This document shows positions 8,768 to 18,407 of a stretch of DNA of 64,000 nucleotides, piece after piece. Position 1 is the first letter of the stretch, and each line of letters begins with the position of its first letter. The DNA lies in contig NZ_JABXWI010000010.1 of NCBI RefSeq assembly GCF_014930365.1, positions 1-64,000 on the forward strand, given 5' to 3'. This stretch comes from Streptomyces caniscabiei. GTDB taxonomy: Bacteria; Actinomycetota; Actinomycetes; Streptomycetales; Streptomycetaceae. The position numbers and the translations under genes are program-made. Below the pieces are notes generated by a model, which made no database searches, was not told the origin of the DNA, and was given only the letters and a program-made list of their open reading frames with translations.

Positions 8768-10834
8768 CTACGGGAACGTCAGCTTCCAGCTGTTGATGTA
8801 GCCGGTGTCCTGCGCCGCGTTGTCCTGGACCCTCAACTGCCAGACGCCGTTGGCCACTTCGGAGGAGGCGTTGACGGTGTACGTGGTGTTGAGGTTGTCC
8901 GAGCTGCCGCCGGTGCCGTACGCCTTCATCGTGTACGCCGTGCCGTCGGGGGCGACCAGCTGGACCTGGAGGTCACCGACGTAGGTGTGGACGATGTCCA
9001 CGGCGACCGCGAGGTTGGAGGGTGCGTTTCCGGTCCGGCCGGAGACCGTGATCGGCGAGGTGACCGCCGCCCCGTTGTCCGGAATCGATACGTCGGTCGT
9101 GGACTCGAACGACGTACCGCCGCCCCCGCCACCGCCGGGCCGGGTGCCCACGTTGATGCCCGCCCAGGCGTTCTGCACCGCCGTGTACTCGGCGGACGTG
9201 GTGCCGTACAGCTCACCGGCGGCCGCGAGGGTGCCGGTGCGGGCCGCCGCGTAGTTGGTCGTGGACGTGAACTTCGTGGTCAGCGCGCGGAACCAGATCT
9301 TCTCCGCCTTGTCGCGGCCGATGCCCGTCACCGGAAGGCCGTCCGAGGTGGCCGAGTTGTAGCTGACGCCGTTGATGGTCTTGGCGCCGCTGCCCTCGGA
9401 GAGGAGGTAGAAGAAGTGGTTCGCGGGGCCCGAGGAATAGTGCACGTCGATCGAGCCGATACCCGAGTACCAGGAGTCCTTGGACGAGCCGTCCTTGCTC
9501 GGCTTGTCCATGTAACGCAGCGGCGTGCCGTCGCCGTTGATGTTGATCTCCTCGCCGATGAGGTAGTCACCGACGTCGGAGGAGTTGTTGGCGTAGAACT
9601 CGACGGTGGAGCCGAAGATGTCCGAGGTGGCCTCGTTCAGACCGCCGGACTCGCCGCTGTAGTTCAGACCGGCGGTGTTGGACGTGAGGCCGTGGGTCAT
9701 CTCGTGCGCGGCCACGTCGATCGAGGTCAGCGGGTTGGCGTTGCCCGAGCCGTCGCCGTACGTCATGCAGAAGCAGGTGTCCTGCCAGAACGCGTTGACG
9801 TAGTTGTTGCCGTAGTGCACACGCGAGTAGGCGCCGACGCCGTCACCGCGGATGCCGCTGCGGCCGTGCACGTTCTTGTAGTAGTCCCAGGTCAGCGCCG
9901 CGCCGTAGTGGGCGTCGGCGGCGGCCGACTCCAGGTTCGACGGGGTGCCGTTGCCCCACACGTCGTCGGGGCCGGAGAACAGGGTCCCGGTGCCGGAGGT
10001 GCCGCGGTTCAGGTTGTACGTCTTGTGGTTGCCGCGCGTGCCGTCGGTGAGGTTGTACGTCGAACCGGACTGGGTGGTGCCGAGGGTCACCTGGCCGCTG
10101 TAGACCGTGTTGCCGGTGCCGGTCTCGACGGCCTCCCACTCGTACAGCTTGGCGCCGCTGGTGGCGTCCGTGATGACGTGCAGCTCCTGCGGGGTGCCGT
10201 CGTGCTGGAAGCCGCCGACGACCGTCTCGTAGGCGAGGACCGGCTTGCCGCTCGCGGCCCAGACGACCTTGCGGGGCGCGCGGTTGATGTCCGGGCTCTT
10301 GGCGTCCTCGGCCTTCGCGGCGCCGAGCGCCTGCTTCTCGGCCTTGCCCTTGCTGACGGCCGGCGTCAGCGACGGGACGGAGATCTTCGCCTTGGTGGCC
10401 TTGACGATGCCCTCGGTCTCGCCCGCCTTCGAGCTTTCGACGACCAGATCGCCGCCGAGGACCGGGAGGCCGTCGTACGTCCGCTCGTAGCGGGTGTGCA
10501 CGGTGCCGTCGCGGTCCTTGACCACGTCACGGACGACGAGCTTCTCCTTGGCGCCGAGGTTCAGTTCCTCGGCCGTGTCCGCCTTCGTCGCGTTGGCCTC
10601 GCGTATCAGCTCGGCCCGCTGGGCGGGGGTGAGCTTGACCGAGGCCGTGCCGGTGGCCTTGCCCGCTGCCGACGGTGCCTTCTCCGGGGCGGCGGTGGCG
10701 GCGCCCGACTGGACGGCCGCGGCCAACAGGGCGGTGACGGCGACGAGCGCGCCGGCGGCCGTGCGCCGACGGGCGGTGCGGCCGAAGGTGTTACCGGTGT
10801 GGGAGGTGCGTCTGTGGGACTGACGTCTCAACAC
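8768..10834 (-). CDS. Secreted M4 metalloprotease with C-terminal P-domain
   Basis: 688-residue exported zinc protease. GTG at 10834 is preferred because GAAGGAG lies directly upstream. A long twin-arginine-like basic start (RRQSHRRTSHTGNTFGRTARRR) and hydrophobic core form the signal peptide. After the FTP/PepSY propeptide, the M4 domain shows HEMTH at 377-381 and GLNEATSDIFG. A glycine-rich linker (GGGGGGGTSFES) leads to a proprotein-convertase P-domain (about residues 565-688, with VDIVHTYVGDLQVQLVAPDG and WQLRVQDNAAQDTGYINSW). The P-domain fusion is common in Streptomyces proteases and is thought to aid folding or substrate contact. The next gene downstream is its shorter paralogue. Confidence 0.95.
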   Translation of the reverse strand: MLRRQSHRRTSHTGNTFGRTARRRTAAGALVAVTALLAAAVQSGAATAAPEKAPSAAGKATGTASVKLTPAQRAELIREANATKADTAEELNLGAKEKLVVRDVVKDRDGTVHTRYERTYDGLPVLGGDLVVESSKAGETEGIVKATKAKISVPSLTPAVSKGKAEKQALGAAKAEDAKSPDINRAPRKVVWAASGKPVLAYETVVGGFQHDGTPQELHVITDATSGAKLYEWEAVETGTGNTVYSGQVTLGTTQSGSTYNLTDGTRGNHKTYNLNRGTSGTGTLFSGPDDVWGNGTPSNLESAAADAHYGAALTWDYYKNVHGRSGIRGDGVGAYSRVHYGNNYVNAFWQDTCFCMTYGDGSGNANPLTSIDVAAHEMTHGLTSNTAGLNYSGESGGLNEATSDIFGSTVEFYANNSSDVGDYLIGEEININGDGTPLRYMDKPSKDGSSKDSWYSGIGSIDVHYSSGPANHFFYLLSEGSGAKTINGVSYNSATSDGLPVTGIGRDKAEKIWFRALTTKFTSTTNYAAARTGTLAAAGELYGTTSAEYTAVQNAWAGINVGTRPGGGGGGGTSFESTTDVSIPDNGAAVTSPITVSGRTGNAPSNLAVAVDIVHTYVGDLQVQLVAPDGTAYTMKAYGTGGSSDNLNTTYTVNASSEVANGVWQLRVQDNAAQDTGYINSWKLTFP

Positions 10835-11100
10835 TGACTCCTTCTGCGTGGCCGCGGTTCGCACGGCCAGGGGAGACCGGACGACTGGTGGCCGTCCGGG
10901 CAGAACAAGGTGTGCACTGACGAACGGGAAACCACATGCGTGAGGGGTGCCGCGCGGCACGGGAGAGCGCTACTTGTGAGGTTGCTGTGCCGCGGTTGTG
11001 GGCAGCGTTGCAGGAGATTGCGCTTCCTGTCAGGAGCGCGTCAATAAGTTGGCCGGAAATGGTCCGTTGCCCGGTTGATCGTGTTCGATATACGGAGCGT

Positions 11101-11322
11101 TCACCTGGCGGGGATCCGTGCCAGGGCTTCGGGGGCTGTCAGGTCGGTCAGCCCCTCGGCCAGGTGTGCGTGGTCGTCGCAGAACCAGACGGCGTTCTCC
11201 GGATGACCGACCCAGTCGTCGTCGTACGTCCGGGTCGCCCGGAAGTACACCAGGGTGAACCTGGAGAGCGGCTTGTCCGCGTGCGGCGTGTCGGGGCAGA
11301 CGGCACACATCGGCGGCATCAT
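11101..11322 (-). CDS. Small Cys-rich protein, possible zinc binder (73 aa)
   Basis: A short protein of unknown function. CAVC near the N-terminus and CDDH near residue 48 together give a possible four-ligand zinc site. The rest is an aromatic-rich region (TLVYFRATRTYDDDWVGHPENAVWFC). The start is ATG at 11322, with GAGGAG about nine bases upstream. Two adjacent Met codons make the exact start ambiguous by one residue. It follows the larger unknown gene at 11394-12656 with 71 bases between and may be co-transcribed. Confidence 0.6.
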   Translation of the reverse strand: MMPPMCAVCPDTPHADKPLSRFTLVYFRATRTYDDDWVGHPENAVWFCDDHAHLAEGLTDLTAPEALARIPAR

Positions 11323-11393
11323 GGCGGGGAACTCCTCGTTGTCGTAGGCGTGTTCGGTCTTGCCGGGTCGATCCGGGCGGCGCCGGGCCCCCG

Positions 11394-12656
11394 TCAGCCC
11401 AGGCCCAGTTCGTGTCGCCAGCGCCAGGCCAGCGCGAGGCAGGTACGCCCCGCCGCCAGGGTGCCGAGGTGGTTCGCATAGCCCAGGACGTTCTCCTCCG
11501 TGAAGGGGATGCCCTGGTAGTGCGCACCGGTGCGGGTGCCCACCACGAGGACACCTTCCTCGTTGCGCTCGCCCATCCCCGCGAAGATCTCGTCGAAGGC
11601 GTCCGCGTCCCAGACGCAGACCAGGCAGATCTCGGGCTTCCACGGCAGCGGGTCCAGGCCGAGCCCGAGGAACCGCACGCGCGCCCGACCCTCCCGCATC
11701 GCCCGCTGCATGTCCGCGTACGGTCGGTCCCGCTCGTAGTCGATGGTCACTCCGCCGTCGCCGGTGGCGTCGGCCGCGCCGAGGAACTCCTCGGCGTACT
11801 CGCGCATCGTGTTGCGCCACAGGTCGAGGTCGGAACGCCAGACGGGCAGGGTGTCCGTGTGCGGCTGCAACTCACCGGCCGGGACGACGTGGGTGATGCC
11901 CGTGGCCACCGCGACCCTGCCCGCCTCCCGCCGGTGCAGGAAGAAGTACGGCCGGCCGTCCTCGACCCGGATCGTCAGGGTGCTGACTCCCGGGAGCGCG
12001 GCCCGGGCGCCCAGCGCGAAGGGACCACCCAGGCCGCGCCGGTAGGGCCCGGCCGACGGACGGCCCCCGCCCCTGCCGCGCAGATCGCGCAGCGCCGCCT
12101 CGTACGCGAGGGCCTCGCCGGTGTCCAGACCGTCGAAGTAGCGGCTCAGGGAAAGGGTGAGGTCGAGCCCCGCCTCCGGGGTGCCCGCCGGTCGCGTGGC
12201 GACCTCCAGCAGGCGGTACGAGGGCCCGTTGAACCAGACGGCGGGGCGGTCGTACGCCTCGATCGCCGCCGAGTACGCCGTCAGGCGTCCCGCGGTCCCA
12301 CTGTGGGGCCAGTAACGGCGCAGCGTCGTGTGCGCACTCGCCGCCCGCTCGTCGGACGGCGCCTCCCGCAGAGTCAGCCGGACGGCGTCCAGCGGGAGGG
12401 GCCGGGGCGGGATCCAGCCGGGCCGTGTCAACAGCGGCAGCTCGGTGTCGGCCCGGTGCTCCGCGTGGACACCGAGACACGCCGTCGTCAATTCCGGTCT
12501 CCGCAAACGCAGATGCTGCCGCGTCCGGATGAACAGCGCGACGCTCCGTTCCCGGCTGGCCAACCGCTGGGGCGCGTAGGCGAGCGCGACGCCCACGAGC
12601 ATCGCCACGACGGTGACCAGCAGCCCGGCCACCGTGAGCACGGTCTCCAACTCCAT
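11394..12656 (-). CDS. Unknown protein with N-terminal membrane anchor
   Basis: 420-residue protein not assigned to a family. An N-terminal hydrophobic helix (about residues 3-24, VLTVAGLLVTVVAMLVGVALAYA) is followed by a basic stop-transfer segment, so the body should be cytoplasmic. The body is mixed alpha/beta with segments such as RYFDGLDTGEALAYEAALRDL and a Trp-rich stretch (LPVWRSDLDLWRNTMREY). ATG at 12656 is chosen over an upstream TTG at 12686 that has no ribosome site. It resembles the broad set of Streptomyces proteins with an anchor and a nucleotide-binding-like domain, but I see no catalytic motif. Confidence 0.7.
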   Translation of the reverse strand: MELETVLTVAGLLVTVVAMLVGVALAYAPQRLASRERSVALFIRTRQHLRLRRPELTTACLGVHAEHRADTELPLLTRPGWIPPRPLPLDAVRLTLREAPSDERAASAHTTLRRYWPHSGTAGRLTAYSAAIEAYDRPAVWFNGPSYRLLEVATRPAGTPEAGLDLTLSLSRYFDGLDTGEALAYEAALRDLRGRGGGRPSAGPYRRGLGGPFALGARAALPGVSTLTIRVEDGRPYFFLHRREAGRVAVATGITHVVPAGELQPHTDTLPVWRSDLDLWRNTMREYAEEFLGAADATGDGGVTIDYERDRPYADMQRAMREGRARVRFLGLGLDPLPWKPEICLVCVWDADAFDEIFAGMGERNEEGVLVVGTRTGAHYQGIPFTEENVLGYANHLGTLAAGRTCLALAWRWRHELGLG

Positions 12657-12715
12657 GACGACCCCCGTCGGTTCACCTTGATTCAATCAGGAGCGGCCAC
12701 GGTGCGGCAGTCCTG

Positions 12716-14527
12716 TCACCCCGCCCCCTCCCCGTGCCACCGCCGCCACAGCGCCGCGTACGCGCCGTCCGCTGCCACCAGGGCCTCGTGGGTGCCGAGT
12801 TCGGTGAGGAGGCCGTCCTCCATGACCGCCACGCGGTCCGCGTCGTGGGCGGTGTGGAGGCGGTGGGCGATGGCGATGACCGTACGGCCTTCGAGGACGG
12901 CGGCGAGGGCACGCTCGGTGTCACGGGCGGTGGTGGGGTCGAGCAGGGCGGTGGCCTCGTCGAGGATGAGGGTGTGCGGATCGGCCAGGACCACCCGGGC
13001 GAGGGCGAGTTGCTGGGCCTGGGGGCCGTCCGTACGGCGCCCGCCCTCGCCCAGGCGGGTGCCGAGGCCGTCGGGGAGGTCGCGGACCCAGCCGTCCGCG
13101 CCCACCGCCGACAGCGCCGCCCACAACTCCTCGTCCGTGGCCGCCGGTTCGGCGATGAGGAGATTGTCGCGGACCGTGCCCAGGAAGACGTGGTGCTCCT
13201 GGGTGACCAGGACCACCTGGCGGCGCAGCCGCTCCGGGCCGAGGTCCACGACGGGCACACCGCCGACCGTCACCGTGCCGGCGGTCGGCGCGTCGATACC
13301 GGCCAGCAGACGGCTCAGCGTCGTCTTCCCGGCGCCCGACGGGCCCACCACCGCGAGCCGTTCGCCCGGACGTACCGTCAGGTCCACCCCGCGCAGCACC
13401 TCGCCGCCCCGCTCGTACGCGTACCGCACCCCCCGTACGTCGATACGGTCGTCCTCGGGCTCCGGGGTGGCGGCGGAGCCGGTGCGCGGCGCCCCGGCCA
13501 GCCCCTCCACCCGGGCGAAGGAGGCGCCGCTGCTCTGCAACAGCTCCACCCGCATCAGGATCTCGTCGAGCGGGCCGCTCAGCTGCTGCAGATACAGGGC
13601 CGCCGACACCACCGCGCCCAGGGTGACCGAGCCCCGCGCGAGCAGCACGCCGCCGACGAGGAGGACGAGCGCCTGGGGCACGAAGTACGAGATCTCGACC
13701 CCGGGGAAGAACACCGTGCGCAGGAACAGGGTGTGGAAGCGGCGGCGCCGGGACTCCTCCAGGGCGTCACGGCTCGCGGTGATCCGTCGTCGCTCCAGCC
13801 GCAGAGCCTCGACCGTGCGGGCCCCCGACGCGGTCGCCGCGACGATCTCCGCGACCTCCGAACCGGCCGCGCCCTCCGCGAGATAGCCGGTGCGCGCCCG
13901 GCGCAGATACCAGCGCAGCACCACCCCGATGCCGCTCAGCCCGACCAGCGCGCACGCCCCGAGCAGCGGGTCCAGCGCGAACACCGCGCCGATCAGGAAC
14001 AGCGCCTGCACCGAGCTGATCAGCAGCTCGGGGCCCACGTCGCGCAGGGTCTTGCCCACCGCGTCCACGTCGGCCGTGCCGCGCGCCGTCAGATCGCCGG
14101 TGCCCGCCCGCTCCACGACCGACGCCGGCAGGGCCAGCGTCCGGTCCACGAACTCCTCACGCACCCGCGCCAGCGTCCGCTCGCCGAACCGGTGCCCCAC
14201 GTAGCGGGCCCAGCGCGCCAGCAGCAACTGCGCCACCGCGCAGAGCAGGATCGCCGCCGCCAGCCGGTCCACGGCCCCGACGCCGTCCCCGCCGCGCACC
14301 TCGTCGATGATCCGGCCCACCAGCCACGGGCCGGCCAGTCCCGTCGCGGCGGCCGCGCCGTTCAGCGCCAGCACGGCGAGGAAGGCCCGCCCGTCCGCCC
14401 GCACCAGCCGCACGGTCGCCCGCCGCACGGCTGCCGCGCCGGCGACGGGCAGCCGCCCGGAGGGATCGGGCGCGGGCCCACCGCCGCCCGCTGCGGCCTT
14501 GCCCGTCGTCGCCCCCGTCACACTCAT
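12716..14527 (-). CDS. ABC exporter half-transporter, catalytic-site subunit (pair 1)
   Basis: 603-residue fused membrane/ATPase subunit of a type IV (ABCB-like) exporter. Six membrane spans occupy roughly residues 40-330. The ATPase domain has a normal Walker A (GPSGAGKT near residue 400), Walker B and catalytic Glu (LILDEATALLD) and H-loop (IAIAHRLHT). Its ABC signature is lost: where LSGGQ should stand there is TDGPQ (RRTDGPQAQQLALARV, about 498). Its start overlaps the stop of the partner gene by four bases (ATGA), so the two subunits are translationally coupled and almost certainly form a heterodimer. The substrate is unknown; lipids, peptides or drugs are typical for this class. Confidence 0.93.
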   Translation of the reverse strand: MSVTGATTGKAAAGGGGPAPDPSGRLPVAGAAAVRRATVRLVRADGRAFLAVLALNGAAAATGLAGPWLVGRIIDEVRGGDGVGAVDRLAAAILLCAVAQLLLARWARYVGHRFGERTLARVREEFVDRTLALPASVVERAGTGDLTARGTADVDAVGKTLRDVGPELLISSVQALFLIGAVFALDPLLGACALVGLSGIGVVLRWYLRRARTGYLAEGAAGSEVAEIVAATASGARTVEALRLERRRITASRDALEESRRRRFHTLFLRTVFFPGVEISYFVPQALVLLVGGVLLARGSVTLGAVVSAALYLQQLSGPLDEILMRVELLQSSGASFARVEGLAGAPRTGSAATPEPEDDRIDVRGVRYAYERGGEVLRGVDLTVRPGERLAVVGPSGAGKTTLSRLLAGIDAPTAGTVTVGGVPVVDLGPERLRRQVVLVTQEHHVFLGTVRDNLLIAEPAATDEELWAALSAVGADGWVRDLPDGLGTRLGEGGRRTDGPQAQQLALARVVLADPHTLILDEATALLDPTTARDTERALAAVLEGRTVIAIAHRLHTAHDADRVAVMEDGLLTELGTHEALVAADGAYAALWRRWHGEGAG

Positions 14528-16320
14528 CGCACGACCTCCGCACCGGCACGCTCGCCGCCACCGGAACCGTTCGCCTCGGGCGCGGCCACCGGGCCGTGGG
14601 TGCCCCCGCCTCGTGTCTCCCCCTGCTCTCCCGCGTCCCGGGCCACCAGAGCCCGGTAGGCGGGCTCCCTCGTCAGGAGTTCGTGGTGGGTGCCGGTGGC
14701 GGTGATCTTGCCGTTCACCAGGTGGAGGACGGTGTCGGCGTGGTCGAGGACCAAGGGGGAGGTGGTCGTGACGAGGGTCGTGCGGCCCGTGCGGGCGGAG
14801 CGGAGCCGGCCGGCGACACGGGTCTCGGTGTGCGCGTCGAGCGCCGAGGTCGGCTCCACCGCGAGCAGGATCTCGGGGTCGGCCACCAGCGCCCGCGCCA
14901 GCCGCACCCGCTGCCGCTGACCGCCGGAGAGATTGCGGCCCTGCGCGTCGATCGCCGAGTCGAGGCCGTCCGGGAGGCCCTGCACGATGTCCTCGGCCAC
15001 CGCGGCCCGCAACGCCCGCCCGGCGGTCTCGTCGTCGACGTCCCCGTGCCCGCCGAGCAGCTCCCTCAGCCGCCCCGCGAACAGGTCCGCCTCATGGTCC
15101 GCGACCAGGATCCGCGCCCGCACCTGCGCGAGCGGGATCGCGTCCAGCGGGATCCCGCCCCAGGTCACCGCGGTCGGCGCGTACCGGCCGAGCCGGTCCA
15201 CCACCGCCGCCGCGTCGGCCGGCCGGTCGGCGGCCAGCGCGACCAGCCGGCCGGGCGGCACCCGCACCCCCGATTCGGGGTCGTGCAGCGTCGAGGGCTC
15301 GGCGGGGGCGTCCGTCGTGCCGTGGTCCGGCAGCGGCTCCAGGTTCAGGAACCGGATGACGCGCCGCGCCGCCACCAGGCCGCGGCTGACCTCGTACCCC
15401 CAGTCGACGAAGTACGACATCGGCCGCACCAGCACGGTGACGTACCCGTACACCGACACCAACTCGCCCACGCTGATAGCCCCCTGGGCCGCGAGCCGGG
15501 CCGCCAGCCAGGTCACCACCGCGAGGAACAGGGTCGGCAGCCCCACCCCGAGCGCCTGCATCCAGCTGGTCACCGCACCCACCCGGTATCCCTGCGCCCG
15601 CAGCCGCTGCGAGTCGCGGTGGAACGCGTCGGCGACGAGCCCCTTGCCGCCCAGCCCGTTCAGGACCCGCAGCCCGCCCGCGAGGTCGGCGATCCGCGCG
15701 GTCAGCACGCCCTGCCGCTCCCGGTACTCCGTCTCCGTGCCCTGCAACCGCCGCATCAACGGCCCCACGATCACCGCGATCAGCGGCATCCCGAGCAGCA
15801 CGACCGCCGCGATGGGCAGGGAGACCGACATGAGCAGTCCGGCGACCACCAGGTAGGCGGCGAGCGCCCCCGCCCCCGGCCCGATGACCGTCAGGGACCC
15901 CGCGATCGTCTGGACGTCCCCCACACCGATCGTGACGACCTCCCCGGCACCGACCCGGCGCCGCAGCTCCGCCCCCAGCCGGACGGCGTGCGCCATCACG
16001 ACCTTCACCGTGCGGAAGTTGGCGTCCATCCGGACCCGGGTCATCGTGCGGTGCCGCATGATGCTCAGCCAGGCGTTGAAGGCGCCGCAACCGAAGAGGG
16101 CGGCCGTCCAGCCGGCCAGGGCCCGGTGGTCGCCGGGTTCAAGACCGTCGTCGATCGCGCGCGAGAGCAGGTACGGGGTGGCGGCGAGCAGCACCATCCA
16201 CGCGCAGGAGATGAGGGAACCGAGGGCGGAGCGGCCGGCCTGCTGCTTGACCAGCCACCACAGGTAGTGGGCGCCGCCCCGGCGGTCGGGTGTGCCGGGG
16301 TCCTCGTACGCGTTGATCAT
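14524..16320 (-). CDS. ABC exporter half-transporter, degenerate ATP site (pair 1)
   Basis: 598-residue partner of the 12716-14527 subunit. The membrane domain is normal (about residues 20-320). In the ATPase domain the Walker A loop is absent: the stretch that should be GxxGxGKT reads ALAADRPADAAAVV (about 361-374). Walker B lacks its Asp (ILLAVEPTSALD), and the H-loop His is replaced (TTTSPLVLD). The signature LSGGQRQRV (about 461) is perfect. So this subunit cannot hydrolyse ATP itself but can supply the signature for the partner's site. It is the first gene of its pair on the leftward strand. Confidence 0.93.
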   Translation of the reverse strand: MINAYEDPGTPDRRGGAHYLWWLVKQQAGRSALGSLISCAWMVLLAATPYLLSRAIDDGLEPGDHRALAGWTAALFGCGAFNAWLSIMRHRTMTRVRMDANFRTVKVVMAHAVRLGAELRRRVGAGEVVTIGVGDVQTIAGSLTVIGPGAGALAAYLVVAGLLMSVSLPIAAVVLLGMPLIAVIVGPLMRRLQGTETEYRERQGVLTARIADLAGGLRVLNGLGGKGLVADAFHRDSQRLRAQGYRVGAVTSWMQALGVGLPTLFLAVVTWLAARLAAQGAISVGELVSVYGYVTVLVRPMSYFVDWGYEVSRGLVAARRVIRFLNLEPLPDHGTTDAPAEPSTLHDPESGVRVPPGRLVALAADRPADAAAVVDRLGRYAPTAVTWGGIPLDAIPLAQVRARILVADHEADLFAGRLRELLGGHGDVDDETAGRALRAAVAEDIVQGLPDGLDSAIDAQGRNLSGGQRQRVRLARALVADPEILLAVEPTSALDAHTETRVAGRLRSARTGRTTLVTTTSPLVLDHADTVLHLVNGKITATGTHHELLTREPAYRALVARDAGEQGETRGGGTHGPVAAPEANGSGGGERAGAEVVR

Positions 16321-16373
16321 CGGCCCCGGTTTCTGTGTGGACGTGGATGAGGAACGGGTGGGTGCGATGTCGG

Positions 16374-16443
16374 GTGCGGGCCGGTGGGGTTTCTCGCGCA
16401 GTTCCCCGCGCCCCTGGAGAACGGCCCTGCGGGCCGGTTCTCC
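16374..16443. repeat. Streptomyces intergenic repeat (REP-like), copy 1, with terminator hairpin
   Basis: The segment TCTCGCGCAGTTCCCCGCG plus CCCCT (16392-16415) is a dispersed motif very common between Streptomyces genes; a second copy is at 37891-37954. It is followed by a long hairpin (GGAGAACGGCCC paired with GGGCCGGTTCTCC, 16416-16443, one bulge). It lies directly after the stop of the leftward gene at 16449, so the hairpin probably ends the pair-2 ABC transcript. Confidence 0.7.
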
Positions 16444-16448
16444 AGCCC

Positions 16449-18407
16449 CTACGCCAGGCTGTCCCGCCAGGCCCGGTGCAGGTCCGCGAAGCGGCCCGTG
16501 CCGGCGATCAGGTCCGCCGGTGCGCCGTCCTCCACCACGCGGCCGTGCTCCATCACCAGGACCCGGTCGGCGATCTCGACCGTGGAGAGGCGGTGCGCGA
16601 TCACCACGGCCGTGCGCCCGCGCAGGACCGTCGCCATCGCGCGCTGCACCGCCCGTTCGCCCGGGATGTCGAGCGAGCTGGTCGCCTCGTCCAGGATGAG
16701 GACGGCCGGGTTCGCCAGCAACGCCCGCGCGAACGCCACGAGCTGGCGCTGACCGGCGGAGATACGGCCACCGCGCTTGCGTACGTCGGTGTCGTAGCCG
16801 TCGGGCAGGGCGCTGATGAAGTCATGGGCGCCGATCGCCTTCGCGGCGCGCTCGATCTCCTCGCGGCCGGCGTCGGGGCGGCCGATCGCGATGTTCTCCG
16901 CGACCGTGCCGGAGAACAGGAACGACTCCTGCGTCACCATGATCACCCCGCGCCGCAGCTCGGGCACCGAGAGGTCGCGCAGATCGACACCGTCCAGGAG
17001 GACCCGCCCGGACGAGGGGTCGTAGAAGCGGGCCACCAGCTTGGCGAGGGTCGACTTGCCGGCGCCGGTGGAGCCGACCACCGCCACCGTGCTGCCTGCC
17101 GCGAGGGTGAGGTCGAAGCGGGGCAGCACCTCGCCGCCGGTGCGGTACGCGAACCGGACCCCGTCGAACACGACCTCGCGGCCGGGGAGTTCACGGTCCG
17201 CCACCGGCAGCTCCTTCGGCTCGGCGGGCTCCGGGACCGACGGGGCCTGGGCCAGCAGGCCGGCGATCTTCTCCAGCGAGGCCGCCGCCGACTGGTAGGA
17301 GTTGAGGAACATGCCGAGCCGGTCGATCGGGTCGTACAGCCGCCGCAGATACAGCACCGCGGCCGCCAGCACCCCCAGCGCCAGCGACTCCGACGCCACC
17401 CGGTACGCGCCCCAGAGCACGATCGCCGCGACCGTGATGTTGGCGACCACCCGGGAGCAGACCACATAGCGGGCCATCTCCAGGATCGCGTCGCCGTTCG
17501 TGCGCTCGTGGTGCCGGTTCAGGGCGCCGAACTCGGCGTCGTTCGCGGCCTCCCGGCGGAACGCCCGCACCGGACGGATCCCGTTCATCGTCTCCGCGAA
17601 CTTCACGATCACCGCGGCGATCGCGCTGGACCGGGCGGTGTAGACGCTCGCCGCACGCCGTTGGTACATCCGCACGAATCCGTACAGCGGCACGAACGAC
17701 GCCAGCGCCGCCGCGCCGAGCCCCAGGTCCAGCCAGAGCAGCATCGCCGAGATGTAGACGAAGGCGAGGATCACGCCGATGAGTTCCTGGAGGCCCTCGT
17801 TGAGCAGTTCGCGCAGCGACTCGACGTCCGTGGTGGACCGGGAGATCAGCCGGCCCGAGGTGTACCGCTCGTGGAAGTCGATGCTCAGCGCCTGCGCGTG
17901 CCGGAAGATCCGGCCGCGCAGATCCAGCAGCACGTCCTGGTTCACCCGGGCGGACGCCCCGATGAACAGGAACTGCAGCCCGCCGGCCGCCAGCGCGCAC
18001 GCCAGATAGCCGGCCCCCACCGCGATCAGCGGCCCGTGCCGGCCGTCCCGGAGCGCCGGTACGGCACTGTCGATGGCGTACGCCACCAGCAGCGGGCCCG
18101 CCTGCACCGCGGCCTGCTGGAGCAGGAGCAGCACGCTCGCCACGACCACCCGGGCCCGCATCGGCGCGAGCAGGGAGCGCAGCAGAGCGAGGGTGGCGCC
18201 CGGGGGAGTGGGGAGGTCGTCGTGGTCGAAGGGGTCGTCGACGGGGGCCTGGTGTGTGGGGGGCGCGGTGGTGGACTGGTCGCCGTCGTCGGGCGCCTTC
18301 TCCAGGGAGGTCGTCCCGCCCGCCCGGCCCGCCGACTGCCCGTTCGCCACGCCGTCCGGCTCCTCGTTCGGTTCCTTGCCCGGCGCGGTGGTCAGGGGCG
18401 CCGTCAT
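16449..18407 (-). CDS. ABC exporter half-transporter (pair 2), catalytic-Glu subunit
   Basis: 652-residue ABCB-type half transporter. It has an unusual 60-residue soluble N-terminal extension with Gly/Thr/Pro-rich sequence before the first membrane span. The ATPase domain shows Walker A GSTGAGKS (about 443-450), a slightly altered signature ISAGQRQL (about 550), Walker B with catalytic Glu (LILDEATSSLD) and the H-loop VIAHRLS. Its start overlaps the stop of the preceding gene by four bases. Together with 18404-20293 it should form a heterodimeric exporter with one consensus and one weaker ATP site. Confidence 0.93.
   Translation of the reverse strand: MTAPLTTAPGKEPNEEPDGVANGQSAGRAGGTTSLEKAPDDGDQSTTAPPTHQAPVDDPFDHDDLPTPPGATLALLRSLLAPMRARVVVASVLLLLQQAAVQAGPLLVAYAIDSAVPALRDGRHGPLIAVGAGYLACALAAGGLQFLFIGASARVNQDVLLDLRGRIFRHAQALSIDFHERYTSGRLISRSTTDVESLRELLNEGLQELIGVILAFVYISAMLLWLDLGLGAAALASFVPLYGFVRMYQRRAASVYTARSSAIAAVIVKFAETMNGIRPVRAFRREAANDAEFGALNRHHERTNGDAILEMARYVVCSRVVANITVAAIVLWGAYRVASESLALGVLAAAVLYLRRLYDPIDRLGMFLNSYQSAAASLEKIAGLLAQAPSVPEPAEPKELPVADRELPGREVVFDGVRFAYRTGGEVLPRFDLTLAAGSTVAVVGSTGAGKSTLAKLVARFYDPSSGRVLLDGVDLRDLSVPELRRGVIMVTQESFLFSGTVAENIAIGRPDAGREEIERAAKAIGAHDFISALPDGYDTDVRKRGGRISAGQRQLVAFARALLANPAVLILDEATSSLDIPGERAVQRAMATVLRGRTAVVIAHRLSTVEIADRVLVMEHGRVVEDGAPADLIAGTGRFADLHRAWRDSLA

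Noticed and set aside
6854..10837. Large plus-strand frames opposite the two M4 proteases
   Set aside because: Arg/Val/Gly-rich translation without domains, typical of G+C shadows; the minus frames encode complete proteases.
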